Source: Planotetraspora phitsanulokensis (GTDB lineage: Bacteria > Actinomycetota > Actinomycetes > Streptosporangiales > Streptosporangiaceae). From it: 64,000 nucleotides of DNA. Positions within the stretch are counted from its first letter, which is position 1, and each line of letters starts with the position of its first letter. The notes under the pieces were generated by a model. That model made no database searches and had not been told where the DNA came from. It was given only the letters and a program-made list of their open reading frames with translations. Both the position numbers and the translations under genes were made by a program. The DNA lies in the NCBI RefSeq assembly GCF_016863295.1, contig NZ_BOOP01000019.1, forward strand, positions 62,001-126,000, read 5' to 3'. Shown piece by piece: positions 41,135-49,489 of this stretch.

Positions 41135-41983
41135 TCAAGGTGGCGAGCTCCGCGTCCTGGCCCACTTCGCGAGCAAGGCCAGAGCGGCGGCGGACGGAGA
41201 CTCGGGGTCGGCGGTGTGGACGCACATGTACTGGTCGGGGTCCGCCAGTGTCAGACCTTGATAGTTGAGGCTGAAGTCTCCGGCGACCGGATGGTGGTAA
41301 TGCTTGATTCCCGAGGGGCGGTCGTGAACGTTGTGATTGGCCCACAGTCGGCGGAAGGCGTCACTGGATGCCAGGAGTTCCTCGATCAGATCATTGAGTA
41401 CGGGGTCCCGAGGATGCCGGCCGATGCCGAACCGCAGCATGGCGGTGACGTCGCCCGACACGATGTCCCAGTTCCGGAGCAGTATGCGGCAACTCTCATC
41501 CAGGAAGGTGAGCTGCGCCAGGTTCCGATTCTGCGGCGGGCCGTCGTCCCACATCAGCAAGGCCCGATACAACCGGTTGGTGGCCAGGAAGTTCGTGTAG
41601 CGGCCGAGCACGGCGGCCGGGGTGTCGCCACGGTCGAGCGTGTCGAGCAACTGGAGGGTCGCGGGTCGCACCGTCTGGGCCACGGGGGCGCAGCGGGTCG
41701 GGTTGCAGACGGGATTGGCCAGGTCGAACAGATGCGCGCGTTCCGTCTCGCTGAGCCGAAGGGTGCGGGCGATGGCGTCGAGCACCACCGGTGAGGCGTT
41801 CGTGCTGCGGCCCTGCTCCAGCCTCCTGTAGTAGTCGACGCTGACGCCGGCCAGCTGTGCGAGCTCCTCGCGCCGCAGCCCGGGGACACGTCTATGTCGC
41901 TGCACCTCCATCCCGACGTCCTCAGGAGTGAGGCGGGCCCGGCGTGAGCGGAGAAAGTCCCCCAGTCTCACGAGGCGGTCCAT
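41135..41983 (-). CDS. XRE family regulator with MmyB-like ligand domain (1)
   Basis: A 282-residue regulator. N-terminal HTH: LGDFLRSRRARLTPEDVG, VPGLRREELAQLAGVSVDYY and RLEQGRSTNASPVVLDAIAR. C-terminal MmyB/PAS-like domain: LLDTLDRGDTPAAVLGRYTN, FLATNRLYRALL, VHDRPSGIKHYHHPVAGDFSL and LNYQGLTLADPDQYMCVHTA. In actinobacteria such regulators usually control a neighbouring oxidoreductase; none remains here. Divergent from the second MmyB-type gene. Its final codons overlap a sequence that is partly duplicated at 42021. Confidence 0.9.
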   Translation of the reverse strand: MDRLVRLGDFLRSRRARLTPEDVGMEVQRHRRVPGLRREELAQLAGVSVDYYRRLEQGRSTNASPVVLDAIARTLRLSETERAHLFDLANPVCNPTRCAPVAQTVRPATLQLLDTLDRGDTPAAVLGRYTNFLATNRLYRALLMWDDGPPQNRNLAQLTFLDESCRILLRNWDIVSGDVTAMLRFGIGRHPRDPVLNDLIEELLASSDAFRRLWANHNVHDRPSGIKHYHHPVAGDFSLNYQGLTLADPDQYMCVHTADPESPSAAALALLAKWARTRSSPP

Positions 41984-42094
41984 ATGTCCAGTATGTGCTT
42001 TATTTGTCGCGGTGAGGGTGGCTCCGCGTCCTGGCCCATTTGAGTCTCCCTCGCTTTGCATGGCTTTGACCTGGCTCTTCGTATGCTCTCCGCT

Positions 42095-42937
42095 ATGCGG
42101 AGCCCCCTTGCCGAGTTCCTCCGTGCTCGGCGTCAGCTCTTGTCCCCCGATGAGGTCGGTTTGCCAAGCGGTGACGACCGCCGGCGCACGCCGGGCTTGC
42201 GCCGCGATGAGGTGGCCTTGCTGGCGGGGGTCAGTCTCGACTACTACACGAGGCTGGAGCAGGGCAGAGAACGCCGCCCGTCGGATCAGGTGCTCGACGC
42301 CCTGGCACGCGTGTTTCACCTTGACGCCGAAGCCGCCGAGTATCTTCACCAGCTCGCCCGTACCCGGGCGCGCAGGTGTGGGGTCGATGGCGAGGACGAA
42401 CAGGTCAAGCCGCATGTCCTGCGACTCCTGGACAGCTGGAACTACGGGCCGGCGCACGTGCTGAACCGTCGAACGGACGTGCTGGCCCAAAACGCGCTGT
42501 GTGTCGCCCTCCTCGACGGTTTAGAGCACACGGACAACGTTCTGCGGATGCTTTTTCTCAACCCGGCCGCCAAGGGGTTCTGGACGGCCTGGGAACAGGA
42601 GGCCCATCGCGTGGTGGCCCACCTACGTGCCGTCGTGGGGGCAGACCACGAGGATCCGTCCCTTCTCGAGCTGGTCGAGGAGCTCTCAGAGGAAAGCGAA
42701 GACTTTCAACAGATGTGGGCTCGCCACGACGTACGCTACAGGCGCGGCGACGCCGTTCACGTTCGCCACCCCCTTGTCGGCGACCTGATCCTCTGGCAGG
42801 AGTCGTTCTCCGTCGACAGCGCCCCCGGCCAGCGTCTTGTCACCACCCAAGCGGAGCCAGGCAGTCCCTCCGAAGAGGCTCTGGCCAAGTTGGGCGCCAT
42901 GATGGGCCTAGTCTGTACTAGTCACAGGCGGCGATAG
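42095..42937 (+). CDS. XRE family regulator with MmyB-like ligand domain (2)
   Basis: A 280-residue paralogue of the divergent XRE gene. HTH: LAEFLRARRQLLSPDEVGL, TPGLRRDEVALLAGVSLDYY and TRLEQGRERRPSDQVLDALA. MmyB-like domain: HVLRLLDSWNYGPAHVLNRR, TDVLAQNALCVALL and HVRHPLVGDLILWQESFSV. ATG 42095 is chosen by comparison with the other copy's N-terminus; ATG 42083 is possible. Two such regulators back to back without a structural gene suggests loss of their targets. Confidence 0.9.
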   Translation: MRSPLAEFLRARRQLLSPDEVGLPSGDDRRRTPGLRRDEVALLAGVSLDYYTRLEQGRERRPSDQVLDALARVFHLDAEAAEYLHQLARTRARRCGVDGEDEQVKPHVLRLLDSWNYGPAHVLNRRTDVLAQNALCVALLDGLEHTDNVLRMLFLNPAAKGFWTAWEQEAHRVVAHLRAVVGADHEDPSLLELVEELSEESEDFQQMWARHDVRYRRGDAVHVRHPLVGDLILWQESFSVDSAPGQRLVTTQAEPGSPSEEALAKLGAMMGLVCTSHRRR

Positions 42938-43109
42938 GCGCTGAAGTCCGTCACCTCGACCAGGTCCGCCAGGTCGACGTGGGCCGCCACCTCCGCGGGC
43001 GTGCGGCAGTACGCGATCAGGTAGCGGCGGCCGCCCACCATCCGGGAAACCCGCGGCCGCCGCCGGCCGTCGAGGTTGCTCGCTTCGACCTCGTACCTAC
43101 AGGGCGTCG
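42922..43109 (-). pseudogene. 3' gene fragment encoding an AHVDLADLVEV tail
   Basis: The minus strand encodes YEVEASNLDGRRRPRVSRMV, GGRRYLIAYCRTPAEVAAHV and DLADLVEVTDFSAYRRL before a stop at 42922. A related tail (HLDLADLVEVVELPAR-stop) is readable on the minus strand at about 41091-41138, next to the other XRE gene. Neither has an upstream gene body, so these look like duplicated 3' remnants of one unrecognised gene. Confidence 0.4.
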
Positions 43110-43208
43110 AGCGCGGCCAGCTCCAGATCGTCGTCGAAGCGTAAACACGCTGCTCCCCTTTTGCTCCCCTCGCGCCCTGTTACGGGCCGGAGAGGAGCCG
43201 ACAAAAGA

Positions 43209-43317
43209 AGCCATCGCGCCCACGCTCCGGGCGTCACCGCAGGTAGATCCGCATGGCGGAGGCGGACGGGAATCGAACCCGCCAGGCCGAGGACCTCGGC
43301 CTCGTCGGTTTTGAAGA
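43209..43317 (-). repeat. Right 109-bp direct repeat: 3' half of intact tRNA-Sec plus flank (attR-like)
   Basis: Counterpart of 37739-37847. It overlaps the functional tRNA-Sec gene (43254-43349) from the anticodon loop to the CCA end and extends 45 bp into the 3' flank. Confidence 0.75.
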
Positions 43318-43349
43318 CCGCGGGGGCCACCAGGCGCCCAGACGCCTCC
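43254..43349 (-). tRNA. selC: tRNA-Sec (anticodon UCA)
   Basis: A 96-nt gene on the minus strand. 5' GGAGGCG pairs with CGCCTCC before G-CCA (CCA is encoded). The anticodon stem-loop contains CTTCAAA (anticodon UCA). The long variable arm GAGGCCGAGGTCCTCGGCC is characteristic of tRNA-Sec. The T-arm has GGGTTCGATTCCC. It would be served by SelA, SelB and SelD encoded nearby. Its 3' half is duplicated at 37784-37847. Confidence 0.95.
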
Positions 43350-43454
43350 GGGAGAAACCTAACTCGACCGGGTACGGCTCTTGCGGCACGCCACGACCGT
43401 GTCGTGCCATGTCAGAGGCGGAGCCGATGAATCCGCGGACCTGAGGAGTGCGGC

Positions 43455-44462
43455 ATGACCGACACGACGGCGCCCGCCGGAATCCGGCTGACCCAGTACG
43501 CGCACGGAGGCGGTTGCGCGTGCAAGATCCCGCCCGGCGAGCTGGAGGCCGTGGTCTCCGGCCTCCTCGCCGGCTCAGGACCGCCCCGCGACCTGCTGAT
43601 CGGCCTGGACGACGGAGACGACGCCGCCGTGGTCCGGGTCGAGGGCGACCGCGCGGTCGTCGCCACGGCCGACTTCTTCACCCCCGTCGTGGACGACCCG
43701 TACGACTGGGGGCGGATCGCCGCCGCGAACGCGTTGTCGGACGTCTACGCGGTGGGCGGCGAGCCACTCGTCGCGGTCAACCTGCTGGGCTGGCCCCGGG
43801 AGACGCTCCCGCTCGACCTGGCGAGGGAGGTCCTGCGCGGGGGCTTCGACGTGGCCGCGACGGTGGGATGCCATGTCGCGGGCGGCCACAGCGTCGACGA
43901 TCCCGAGCCCAAGTACGGCATGGCGGTGACCGGCCTGGCCGACGCCCGGCGGCTGCTGCGCATCGACGGGGGACGGGCCGGGCTGCCGATCTCCCTGTCC
44001 AAACCCCTCGGCATCGGCGTGCTGAACTCACGGCACAAGGCCACCGGTGAGGTCTTCCCTCAGGCCGTCGCGGCGATGACCACGCTGAACGCCGCGGCCT
44101 CCTGGGCCGCTCTCGCGGCGGGCGCCCGATGCGCCACCGACGTCACCGGATTCGGCCTGCTCGGGCACCTCTACAAGCTGGCCAGGGCGAGCGGCGTCAC
44201 CGCGGTGGTCGACGTGGCCGCCGTGCCGTACCTGGAGGGGGCACGTGAGGCCCTGCGGGACGGCTACGTGAGCGGCGGCACCCGGCGCAACCTCGCCTGG
44301 GTGGAGCCGCACCTGGACTCCGGCCGGGTGGACGGGGACGAACTCCTGCTGCTCGCCGACGCGCAGACGTCCGGCGGGCTGCTCGTGGCGGGCGAGATAC
44401 CCGGCGCGCCCGTCATCGGAGAACTCGTCCCCAAGGAGGGCGCGGCGCTGCGGCTGCGCTGA
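43455..44462 (+). CDS. selD: Selenophosphate synthase SelD
   Basis: A 335-residue SelD (selenide, water dikinase) making selenophosphate from selenide and ATP for SelA. The N-terminal catalytic loop is HGGGCACKIPP, with Cys21 and Lys24 corresponding to Cys17/Lys20 of E. coli SelD. Other motifs: GLDDGDDAAVVRV, ATADFFTPVVDDPYDWGRIAAANALSD-type AIRS region, GGHSVDDPEPKYG and DVTGFGLLGHL. Cys rather than Sec is used at the active site. The ATG is preceded by GAGGAG. It is divergent from tRNA-Sec and convergent with the formate dehydrogenase operon. Confidence 0.96.
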   Translation: MTDTTAPAGIRLTQYAHGGGCACKIPPGELEAVVSGLLAGSGPPRDLLIGLDDGDDAAVVRVEGDRAVVATADFFTPVVDDPYDWGRIAAANALSDVYAVGGEPLVAVNLLGWPRETLPLDLAREVLRGGFDVAATVGCHVAGGHSVDDPEPKYGMAVTGLADARRLLRIDGGRAGLPISLSKPLGIGVLNSRHKATGEVFPQAVAAMTTLNAAASWAALAAGARCATDVTGFGLLGHLYKLARASGVTAVVDVAAVPYLEGAREALRDGYVSGGTRRNLAWVEPHLDSGRVDGDELLLLADAQTSGGLLVAGEIPGAPVIGELVPKEGAALRLR

Positions 44463-44465
44463 GCC

Positions 44466-44510
44466 GCCTGAACCGACCTGAGCCGACCTGAGCCGGCCTG
44501 AGCCGACCTG
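44466..44510. repeat. 10-bp tandem repeat after selD
   Basis: Four and a half units of RCCTGARCCG (44466, 44476, 44486, 44496, 44506) fill the gap between the convergent selD and nrfD stops. Confidence 0.7.
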
Positions 44511-44513
44511 GCG

Positions 44514-45476
44514 CTACGGCGTGTGCGAGCCGTTCTCCTGGTCAGGGACGACGGCGAGCCTTCTGCCCGCGGCCCGCTCCCGCTGGGGGACCACGGTGTA
44601 CTTCGGGTCGAGCGCCGACGCCTTGCCGGCCTCCAGCATGCCGAACCGGGTGCACAGCACACCCGCGGTGATGGCGAGGCCGGAGGCCGCGGTGAGCGTC
44701 CGGCTGCGCCCGGCGACCGTGGCCAGCAGCCCGCCCGCCAGGGTCAGAGCGCGTGACGCCTTCATGAGCAGGCCCGCCTTTCCCCGCTGGTACGGCTCGC
44801 CCTCCAGGCCGAGACGCCGCTCGATGACGGCCGCCGCCGCGGTCTCCATCACGGCCCCCAGCGCCGCCGCCGCCCTGGCCGGCCCGGCCTCGGCGCGGGG
44901 GGTCGTCAGCATGCCGACCGCGCCCGCGCTCGCCAGCGCACTGCCCGCGAACAGGAAGGGCAGCTCGCGCCGGGCGGCATGCCACGCGGGCACGGCGGTG
45001 TCCGCGAGGAGCACTCCGGTGTAGGTGGCCATGACGGGACCGGTCAGTGCGCCGGCCAAGACGGCCGCGTCCCCGGCGAGAGGGAGGAGGCCGGTGACCG
45101 CCGAGGCGGCTCCGGCCGCCGTGAGACCGCCGTGCACGGCGAGGGTCCAGGATCCGACACTCATCGGAGAGGTGACCTTGAAGACGCGCAACATGTTGAG
45201 GAACCGCTCAGGTCTGCCCAACTCGGCCACGAGGAACCCGGAGCCCAGGCCCGCTCCGGCGAAGGCCGTCACCCCGGCGGCGAGGGCCAGCCGGTCGTGC
45301 CCGGACAGGCGGGCAGCGGCGGCGATCACCGAGGAGGCCCCCGACAGCCCGCCCAGATAGAGGTAGAGCGGCATGTGGGGCACGTGCCAGACCGGAGGCT
45401 TGAGCACCGGCTGCCCGTAGTAGGACCGGAAGTCGGCCTCGGGCACCGTCGCCGTTGAGTCGCCGCCCCGGCTCAT
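44514..45476 (-). CDS. nrfD: NrfD/PsrC-type membrane subunit of formate dehydrogenase
   Basis: A 320-residue integral membrane protein with about eight hydrophobic segments (from MPLYLYLGGLSGASSVIAAA through GLAITAGVLCTRFGML), matching the NrfD/PsrC quinone-reactive membrane anchor. A C-terminal cytoplasmic tail (DPKYTVVPQRERAAG) is typical. It would pass electrons from the iron-sulfur subunit to menaquinone. Start at 45476 overlaps the fdhB stop (ATGA). Last gene of the fdhA-fdhB-nrfD operon. Confidence 0.88.
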   Translation of the reverse strand: MSRGGDSTATVPEADFRSYYGQPVLKPPVWHVPHMPLYLYLGGLSGASSVIAAAARLSGHDRLALAAGVTAFAGAGLGSGFLVAELGRPERFLNMLRVFKVTSPMSVGSWTLAVHGGLTAAGAASAVTGLLPLAGDAAVLAGALTGPVMATYTGVLLADTAVPAWHAARRELPFLFAGSALASAGAVGMLTTPRAEAGPARAAAALGAVMETAAAAVIERRLGLEGEPYQRGKAGLLMKASRALTLAGGLLATVAGRSRTLTAASGLAITAGVLCTRFGMLEAGKASALDPKYTVVPQRERAAGRRLAVVPDQENGSHTP

Positions 45477-46222
45477 CGACGGCTCCCCAGGAAGCACGCC
45501 GCCACGGCGCCGACCAGGGCGATCGACGCTCCGCCCGCCCACCGCCACATCTGCGGCAGGTCACGCGTCGTCACGACCGGTTCCGGCGGCAGTCCGTAGA
45601 CCTCCGGTTCGTCCAGCAGCAGGAAGAACGCCCCGGTGCCGCCCACACCGTCCTCGGGGCTCTCGCCGTACAGCCGGGCCTCGTCCACGCCGTCCGCGTG
45701 CAGCCGTTCAAGGCGGGCCGCCGCCCGCTCCCGCAGCTCGTCGAGCGGCCCGAACTGGATCGAGTCGGTCGGGCACGCCTTCGCGCAGGCAGGCTCGAGC
45801 CCGCCGCGCAACCGGTCGTAGCACATGGTGCACTTCCAGGCCCGGCCGTCGCGCTCCCGGCGTTCGATCACACCGAACGGGCAGGCGGGCACGCAGTAGC
45901 CGCACCCGTTGCAGATGTCCGGCTGCACCACCACCGTGTCGAACTCGGTGCGGAACAACGCCCCCGTCGGGCAAACGTCCAGGCAGGCCGCGTTCGTGCA
46001 GTGCTTGCACACGTCCGACGACATCAGCCACCGGCCGTCCTGCTCGATGAACGCCACGTGCCGCCAGGTGTCGGCGCCGAGTTGCCCGGTGTTGTCGTAG
46101 GAGGTCGCGCGGAAGACGAACCCGTCATCGGGCACGCCGTTCCACTCCTTGCACGCGACCTCACAGGCCTTACACCCGATACAAACGGACGAATCGGTGA
46201 AAAATCCGACGCGTTCAGCCAT
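45473..46222 (-). CDS. fdhB: Formate dehydrogenase iron-sulfur subunit (four [4Fe-4S] ferredoxin-like)
   Basis: A 249-residue subunit with four cysteine clusters for [4Fe-4S] centres: CIGCKACEVACKEW, CKHCTNAACLDVCPTGAL, CNGCGYCVPACPFG and CTMCYDRLRGGLEPACAKAC. Near the C-terminus a membrane helix (WAGGASIALVGAVAACFLG) anchors it. It transfers electrons from the Mo/W-Sec subunit to NrfD. Its start overlaps fdhA by 8 bp. No signal peptide, so the soluble part probably faces the cytoplasm unless the complex is co-exported. Confidence 0.93.
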   Translation of the reverse strand: MAERVGFFTDSSVCIGCKACEVACKEWNGVPDDGFVFRATSYDNTGQLGADTWRHVAFIEQDGRWLMSSDVCKHCTNAACLDVCPTGALFRTEFDTVVVQPDICNGCGYCVPACPFGVIERRERDGRAWKCTMCYDRLRGGLEPACAKACPTDSIQFGPLDELRERAAARLERLHADGVDEARLYGESPEDGVGGTGAFFLLLDEPEVYGLPPEPVVTTRDLPQMWRWAGGASIALVGAVAACFLGSRR

Positions 46223-49200
46223 GGCGATACTCCTCGATCAGATCGAGCAGCGCCTGCCCTCGGGGCCGCCTGCCCGGCAGGACGGCACAGGTGCCCGCCT
46301 TGCTCTCCTGGATGTAGACGTTCGGGTCGAGCACGACCGGCAACAGGTCGTTGGCGACGTCTCCCGTCACCAGTCCCTCGTGACCCCAGTGGTACGGCAC
46401 GACGACCTGGTGGATGATCTGCCTCTGCACCCGCAGCGGCCTGACCCGATCCGTCACCAGCACACGCAACTCGATCGCCGTGCGGCTGGTCACGATCGTC
46501 GCCCAGCCCCCGTTGACCAGTCCCACCTCCCCCGCGAGCTGCGGCGACACCTCGCAGAACAGTTCCGGCTGCAGTTCGGCGAGGTAGGCGAGCGTCCGGC
46601 TCATTCCGCCGGCCGTGTGGTGCTCGGTGAGCCTGGAGGTCGTGAACACGTAGGGGAACCGAGCCGCCCCCGACGGGTTGTACGGGTTCTCCGGCCGGTC
46701 GTAGATCCGGCGCGCCGGATTGGCCTGCCGGCCGTACAGGGTGTTGAGGACGGGAGACTCGTGCGGCTCGTAGTGCGCGGGCATCGGCCCGTCGGACAGG
46801 CCGGAGGGCACGTACAGCCAGCCCTTGCCGTCCGACTGCATGATGAACGGGTCGGTCCCGGCGAGTGCGGCCTCGGCGCGGGCGCCCTCGGGCGGCTCGT
46901 AGTCCGGTGGTTTGCGCAGGTCGAAGTCCGGTACGTCGTGGCCGGTCCACTCACCCCTGTCCGCGTCCCACCAGACGTACGCCTTGCGCGCGCTCCACGG
47001 CCGGCCGTCGGGATCGGCGGAGGCCCGGTTGTAGAGGATGCGGCGGTTGGCCGGCCACGCCCAGCCCCATTCCGGCGCGACCCACGACTGCCGGCTCCCC
47101 GGCTCGCGCCGGGCCGCCTGGTTGACCTCGTCCGCGTAGACGCCGCAGTAGATCCAGCAGCCGCACCGCGTCGACCCGTCGGGCGCGAGTTCGCGATAGG
47201 ACGACAGCGCGCGCCCGTCGGGCCCGGTGCCGTTGATCTCCCGGAGCACGGCCGCCGCGGACGGCTCCCGGTGCTCGCCCTCTTCGGGGTAGTCCCAGGT
47301 CAGCTCCTTTGCCGGCCGGTCGATCTCGTCGTCGCCCAGGCGCTGCCTGATCCGCTTGCCGAGGTGGTAGTAGAACCACAGGTCGCTGCGGCACTCCCCG
47401 GGCGGATCGAGCGCCTTCTCCCGCCACTGGAGGAGCCGCTGGGTGTTGGTGAACGTGCCCTCCTTCTCCACATGACTGGCGGCGGGCAGGAAGAAGACCT
47501 CGGTGGCGATGTCCTCGGTTCGAAGCTCTCCGGTCTCCAGTTCGGGTCCGTTCTTCCAGAACGTGGCCGTCTCCACCAGGGTCAGGTCGCGCACCACGAG
47601 CCAGTCGAGGTTGGCCAGGCCGAGGCGCTGCGCCTTGCCGTTCGCCGAGCCGACCGCGGGGTTCTCCCCGATGACGAAGTACCCCTTGACGGTCCCGTCG
47701 ATCTGCCCCATCACCGTGGTGTAGTGCCCGTGGTCGCCGGTGAGCCGGGGCAGGTAGCCGAAGCAGAAGTCGTTGTCCTCGGTGGCCGCGTCGCCCCACC
47801 ACGCCTTGAGCAGGCTGACCAGGTAGGAGCGCCTGTGGCCCCAGTACCCGGTGTCCGCGCCCTCCGTCTCGAGATAGTGGGCCAGGCCCTCGTGCCGCTG
47901 CGCGTGCGGCATCGCGAGGTAGCCGGGCAGCAGGTTGAACAGCGTCGGGATGTCGGTGGAGCCCTGGATGCTGGCATGGCCGCGCAGGGCCATGATCCCG
48001 CCGCCGGGGCGGCCTATGTTGCCGAGCAGGAGCTGCAGGATGGCCGCCGCCCTGATGTACTGCGCGCCCACCGAGTGCTGCGTCCAGCCGACCGAGTAGA
48101 CCCACGCGGTGGTGCGCTCGCGTCCGGAGTTGGCGGTGATCGCCTCGGCGAGTTCGGCGAAGTCCTCCGGCGGGATCCCGCACAGCTCGGCGACCATCTC
48201 CGGCGTGTAGCGGGCGAAGTGGCGTTTCAGGACCTGAAGGACGCAGCGGGGGTGCCGCAGCGTCGGGTCGGTGGGCGGGGTGGCCGACGCCCCCGCGCCG
48301 CGGGCTCCGTACGAGTCGGACCCGGCGGCCTCGGCGTGGCACACGCCGCCCTCCCGCATCTCGTCCGTCGTGGCCCCCTCGTCGCCCTCGTAGGCCCAGC
48401 TCGACGGGTCGTACCGGCGGGTCTCCGGATCGAAGCCGGAGAACAGGCCGTCCAGGTCCTCGGTGTCCCGGAACCGCTCCGACACCAGCGTGGCCGCGTT
48501 GGTGTAGGCCAGCACGTATTCGCGGAAGTAGAGCTCGTTGCTCAGCACGTGGTTGATCAGCGCGCCGAGCAGCACGATGTCCGTCCCCGCCCGGATCGGC
48601 AGATACCTGTCGGCGACCGCGCTCGTCCGCGAGAAACGCGGATCGATGTGGAAGACCTTGGCGCCCCGAAGGCGTGCCTCCATCACCCACTGGAAGCCCA
48701 CGGGATGGCATTCGGCCATGTTGGAGCCCTGGATGACGATGCAGTCAGCGCCCGCCAGGTCCTGCTGGAAGGAGGTCGCGCCACCGCGTCCGAAGCTGGT
48801 CCCCAGACCGGGGACGGTGGAGGAGTGTCATATACGCGCCTGGTTCTCGACCTGGATGGCGCCCAGGGCGGTGTACAGCTTCTTCATCAGGTAGTTCTCT
48901 TCGTTGTCGAGCGTCGCCCCGCCCAGGCCGGCGATGCCCAGCGTCCGGCGTACCTCCTTGCCCTCGTGTGTCTCCTCCCAGGTCTCCCGCCGGGTGCGGA
49001 CGACTCTGTCGGCGATCATGTCCATCGCGGTCTCGAGGTCGAGCGGCTCCCACTCGGTGCCGTACGGCCGGCGGTAGAGGACCCGGGTCTGACGTCCGGG
49101 GTGGGTCACGAGCTGCTTGCTCGCCGAGCCCTTGGGGCACAGACGGCCACGCGAGATCGGCGAGTCGGGGTCTCCCTCGATCTGGGTGACCTTGCCGTCC

Positions 49201-49388
49201 TCGACGTAGACGAGCTGACCGCAGCCGACCGCGCAGTAGGGGCACACCGATCGGGCGATCGTCTCGGCCTGCTCGGTGCGCGGCCGAAGGGCGTCGGTCC
49301 GCGCCGAGCGCGCGGCGTCGCGCCTGCCGTCCTCACCCCTGAGCTGCCGGAGCACCGGCCAGCGGGAAATCCACCCACCGTCCGCCAT
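46215..49388 (-). CDS. fdhA: Selenocysteine-containing formate dehydrogenase catalytic subunit (UGA = Sec187)
   Basis: The reading frame is continuous through an in-frame UGA at 48828-48830 and gives a 1057-residue molybdopterin oxidoreductase. Upstream of the UGA: the [4Fe-4S] motif CPYCAVGCGQLVYVEDGKV with RGRLCPKGSASKQ, then YLMKKLYTALGAIQVENQAR-I-Sec. Downstream: HSSTVPGLGTSFGRGGATS, GADCIVIQGSNMAECHPVGF, then molybdopterin-binding and C-terminal MopB domains (FVFTTSRLTEHHTAGGM-like, then VTDRVRPLRVQRQIIHQ). Sec-His-Ser-Ser is the active-site motif of selenium formate dehydrogenases. A SECIS hairpin with loop GGUCU follows the UGA. No obvious Tat signal. Standard annotation would split this gene into two ORFs. 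Confidence 0.95.
48793..48830 (-). promoter_or_regulatory. Bacterial SECIS element immediately after the Sec UGA
   Basis: On the coding strand GTCCCC and GGGGAC pair around loop GGTCT (48799-48815). The loop's first G is base 22 counted from the U of UGA, the same loop sequence and offset as in E. coli fdhF. The bulged U of the E. coli element is not evident. It should be recognised by the SelB encoded at 33847. Confidence 0.85.
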
Positions 49389-49489
49389 GATGCGTGTTTT
49401 GCCCCGCTTGGATGGCCGTTAACCGGCCGACCGATCCGGGAGTCCCAGGTCAGACGGCACATGCGCTGCACAGGCGTGGCCGCCCAGGG

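Larger units (their letters stand above)
37739..43317. mobile_element. Putative decayed genomic island inserted in the selC (tRNA-Sec) gene
   Basis: Two 109-bp direct repeats (37739-37847 and 43209-43317, four mismatches) bracket about 5.4 kb. The right copy is the 3' half of the intact tRNA-Sec gene plus 45 bp of its 3' flank. The left copy breaks off at the anticodon loop and lacks the 5' half of the tRNA. This is the geometry of attL/attR after integration into the 3' part of a tRNA gene. Contents: a TM protein, a broken Gly-Tyr-Pro-rich gene, a sigma factor with its partner, a GNAT fragment, a frameshifted antitoxin-like gene and two XRE regulators. No integrase is recognised, so the element would be decayed or mobilised in trans. 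Confidence 0.55.

Noticed and set aside
44466-44510. Rho-independent terminator in the selD-nrfD gap
   Set aside because: The sequence is a direct tandem repeat of RCCTGARCCG, not an inverted repeat, so no stable hairpin is formed.
48719-49388. Formate dehydrogenase as two separate genes or a nonsense pseudogene
   Set aside because: The TGA sits exactly at the Sec/Cys active-site position, both sides continue the same conserved protein, and a SECIS plus all four sel genes are present.
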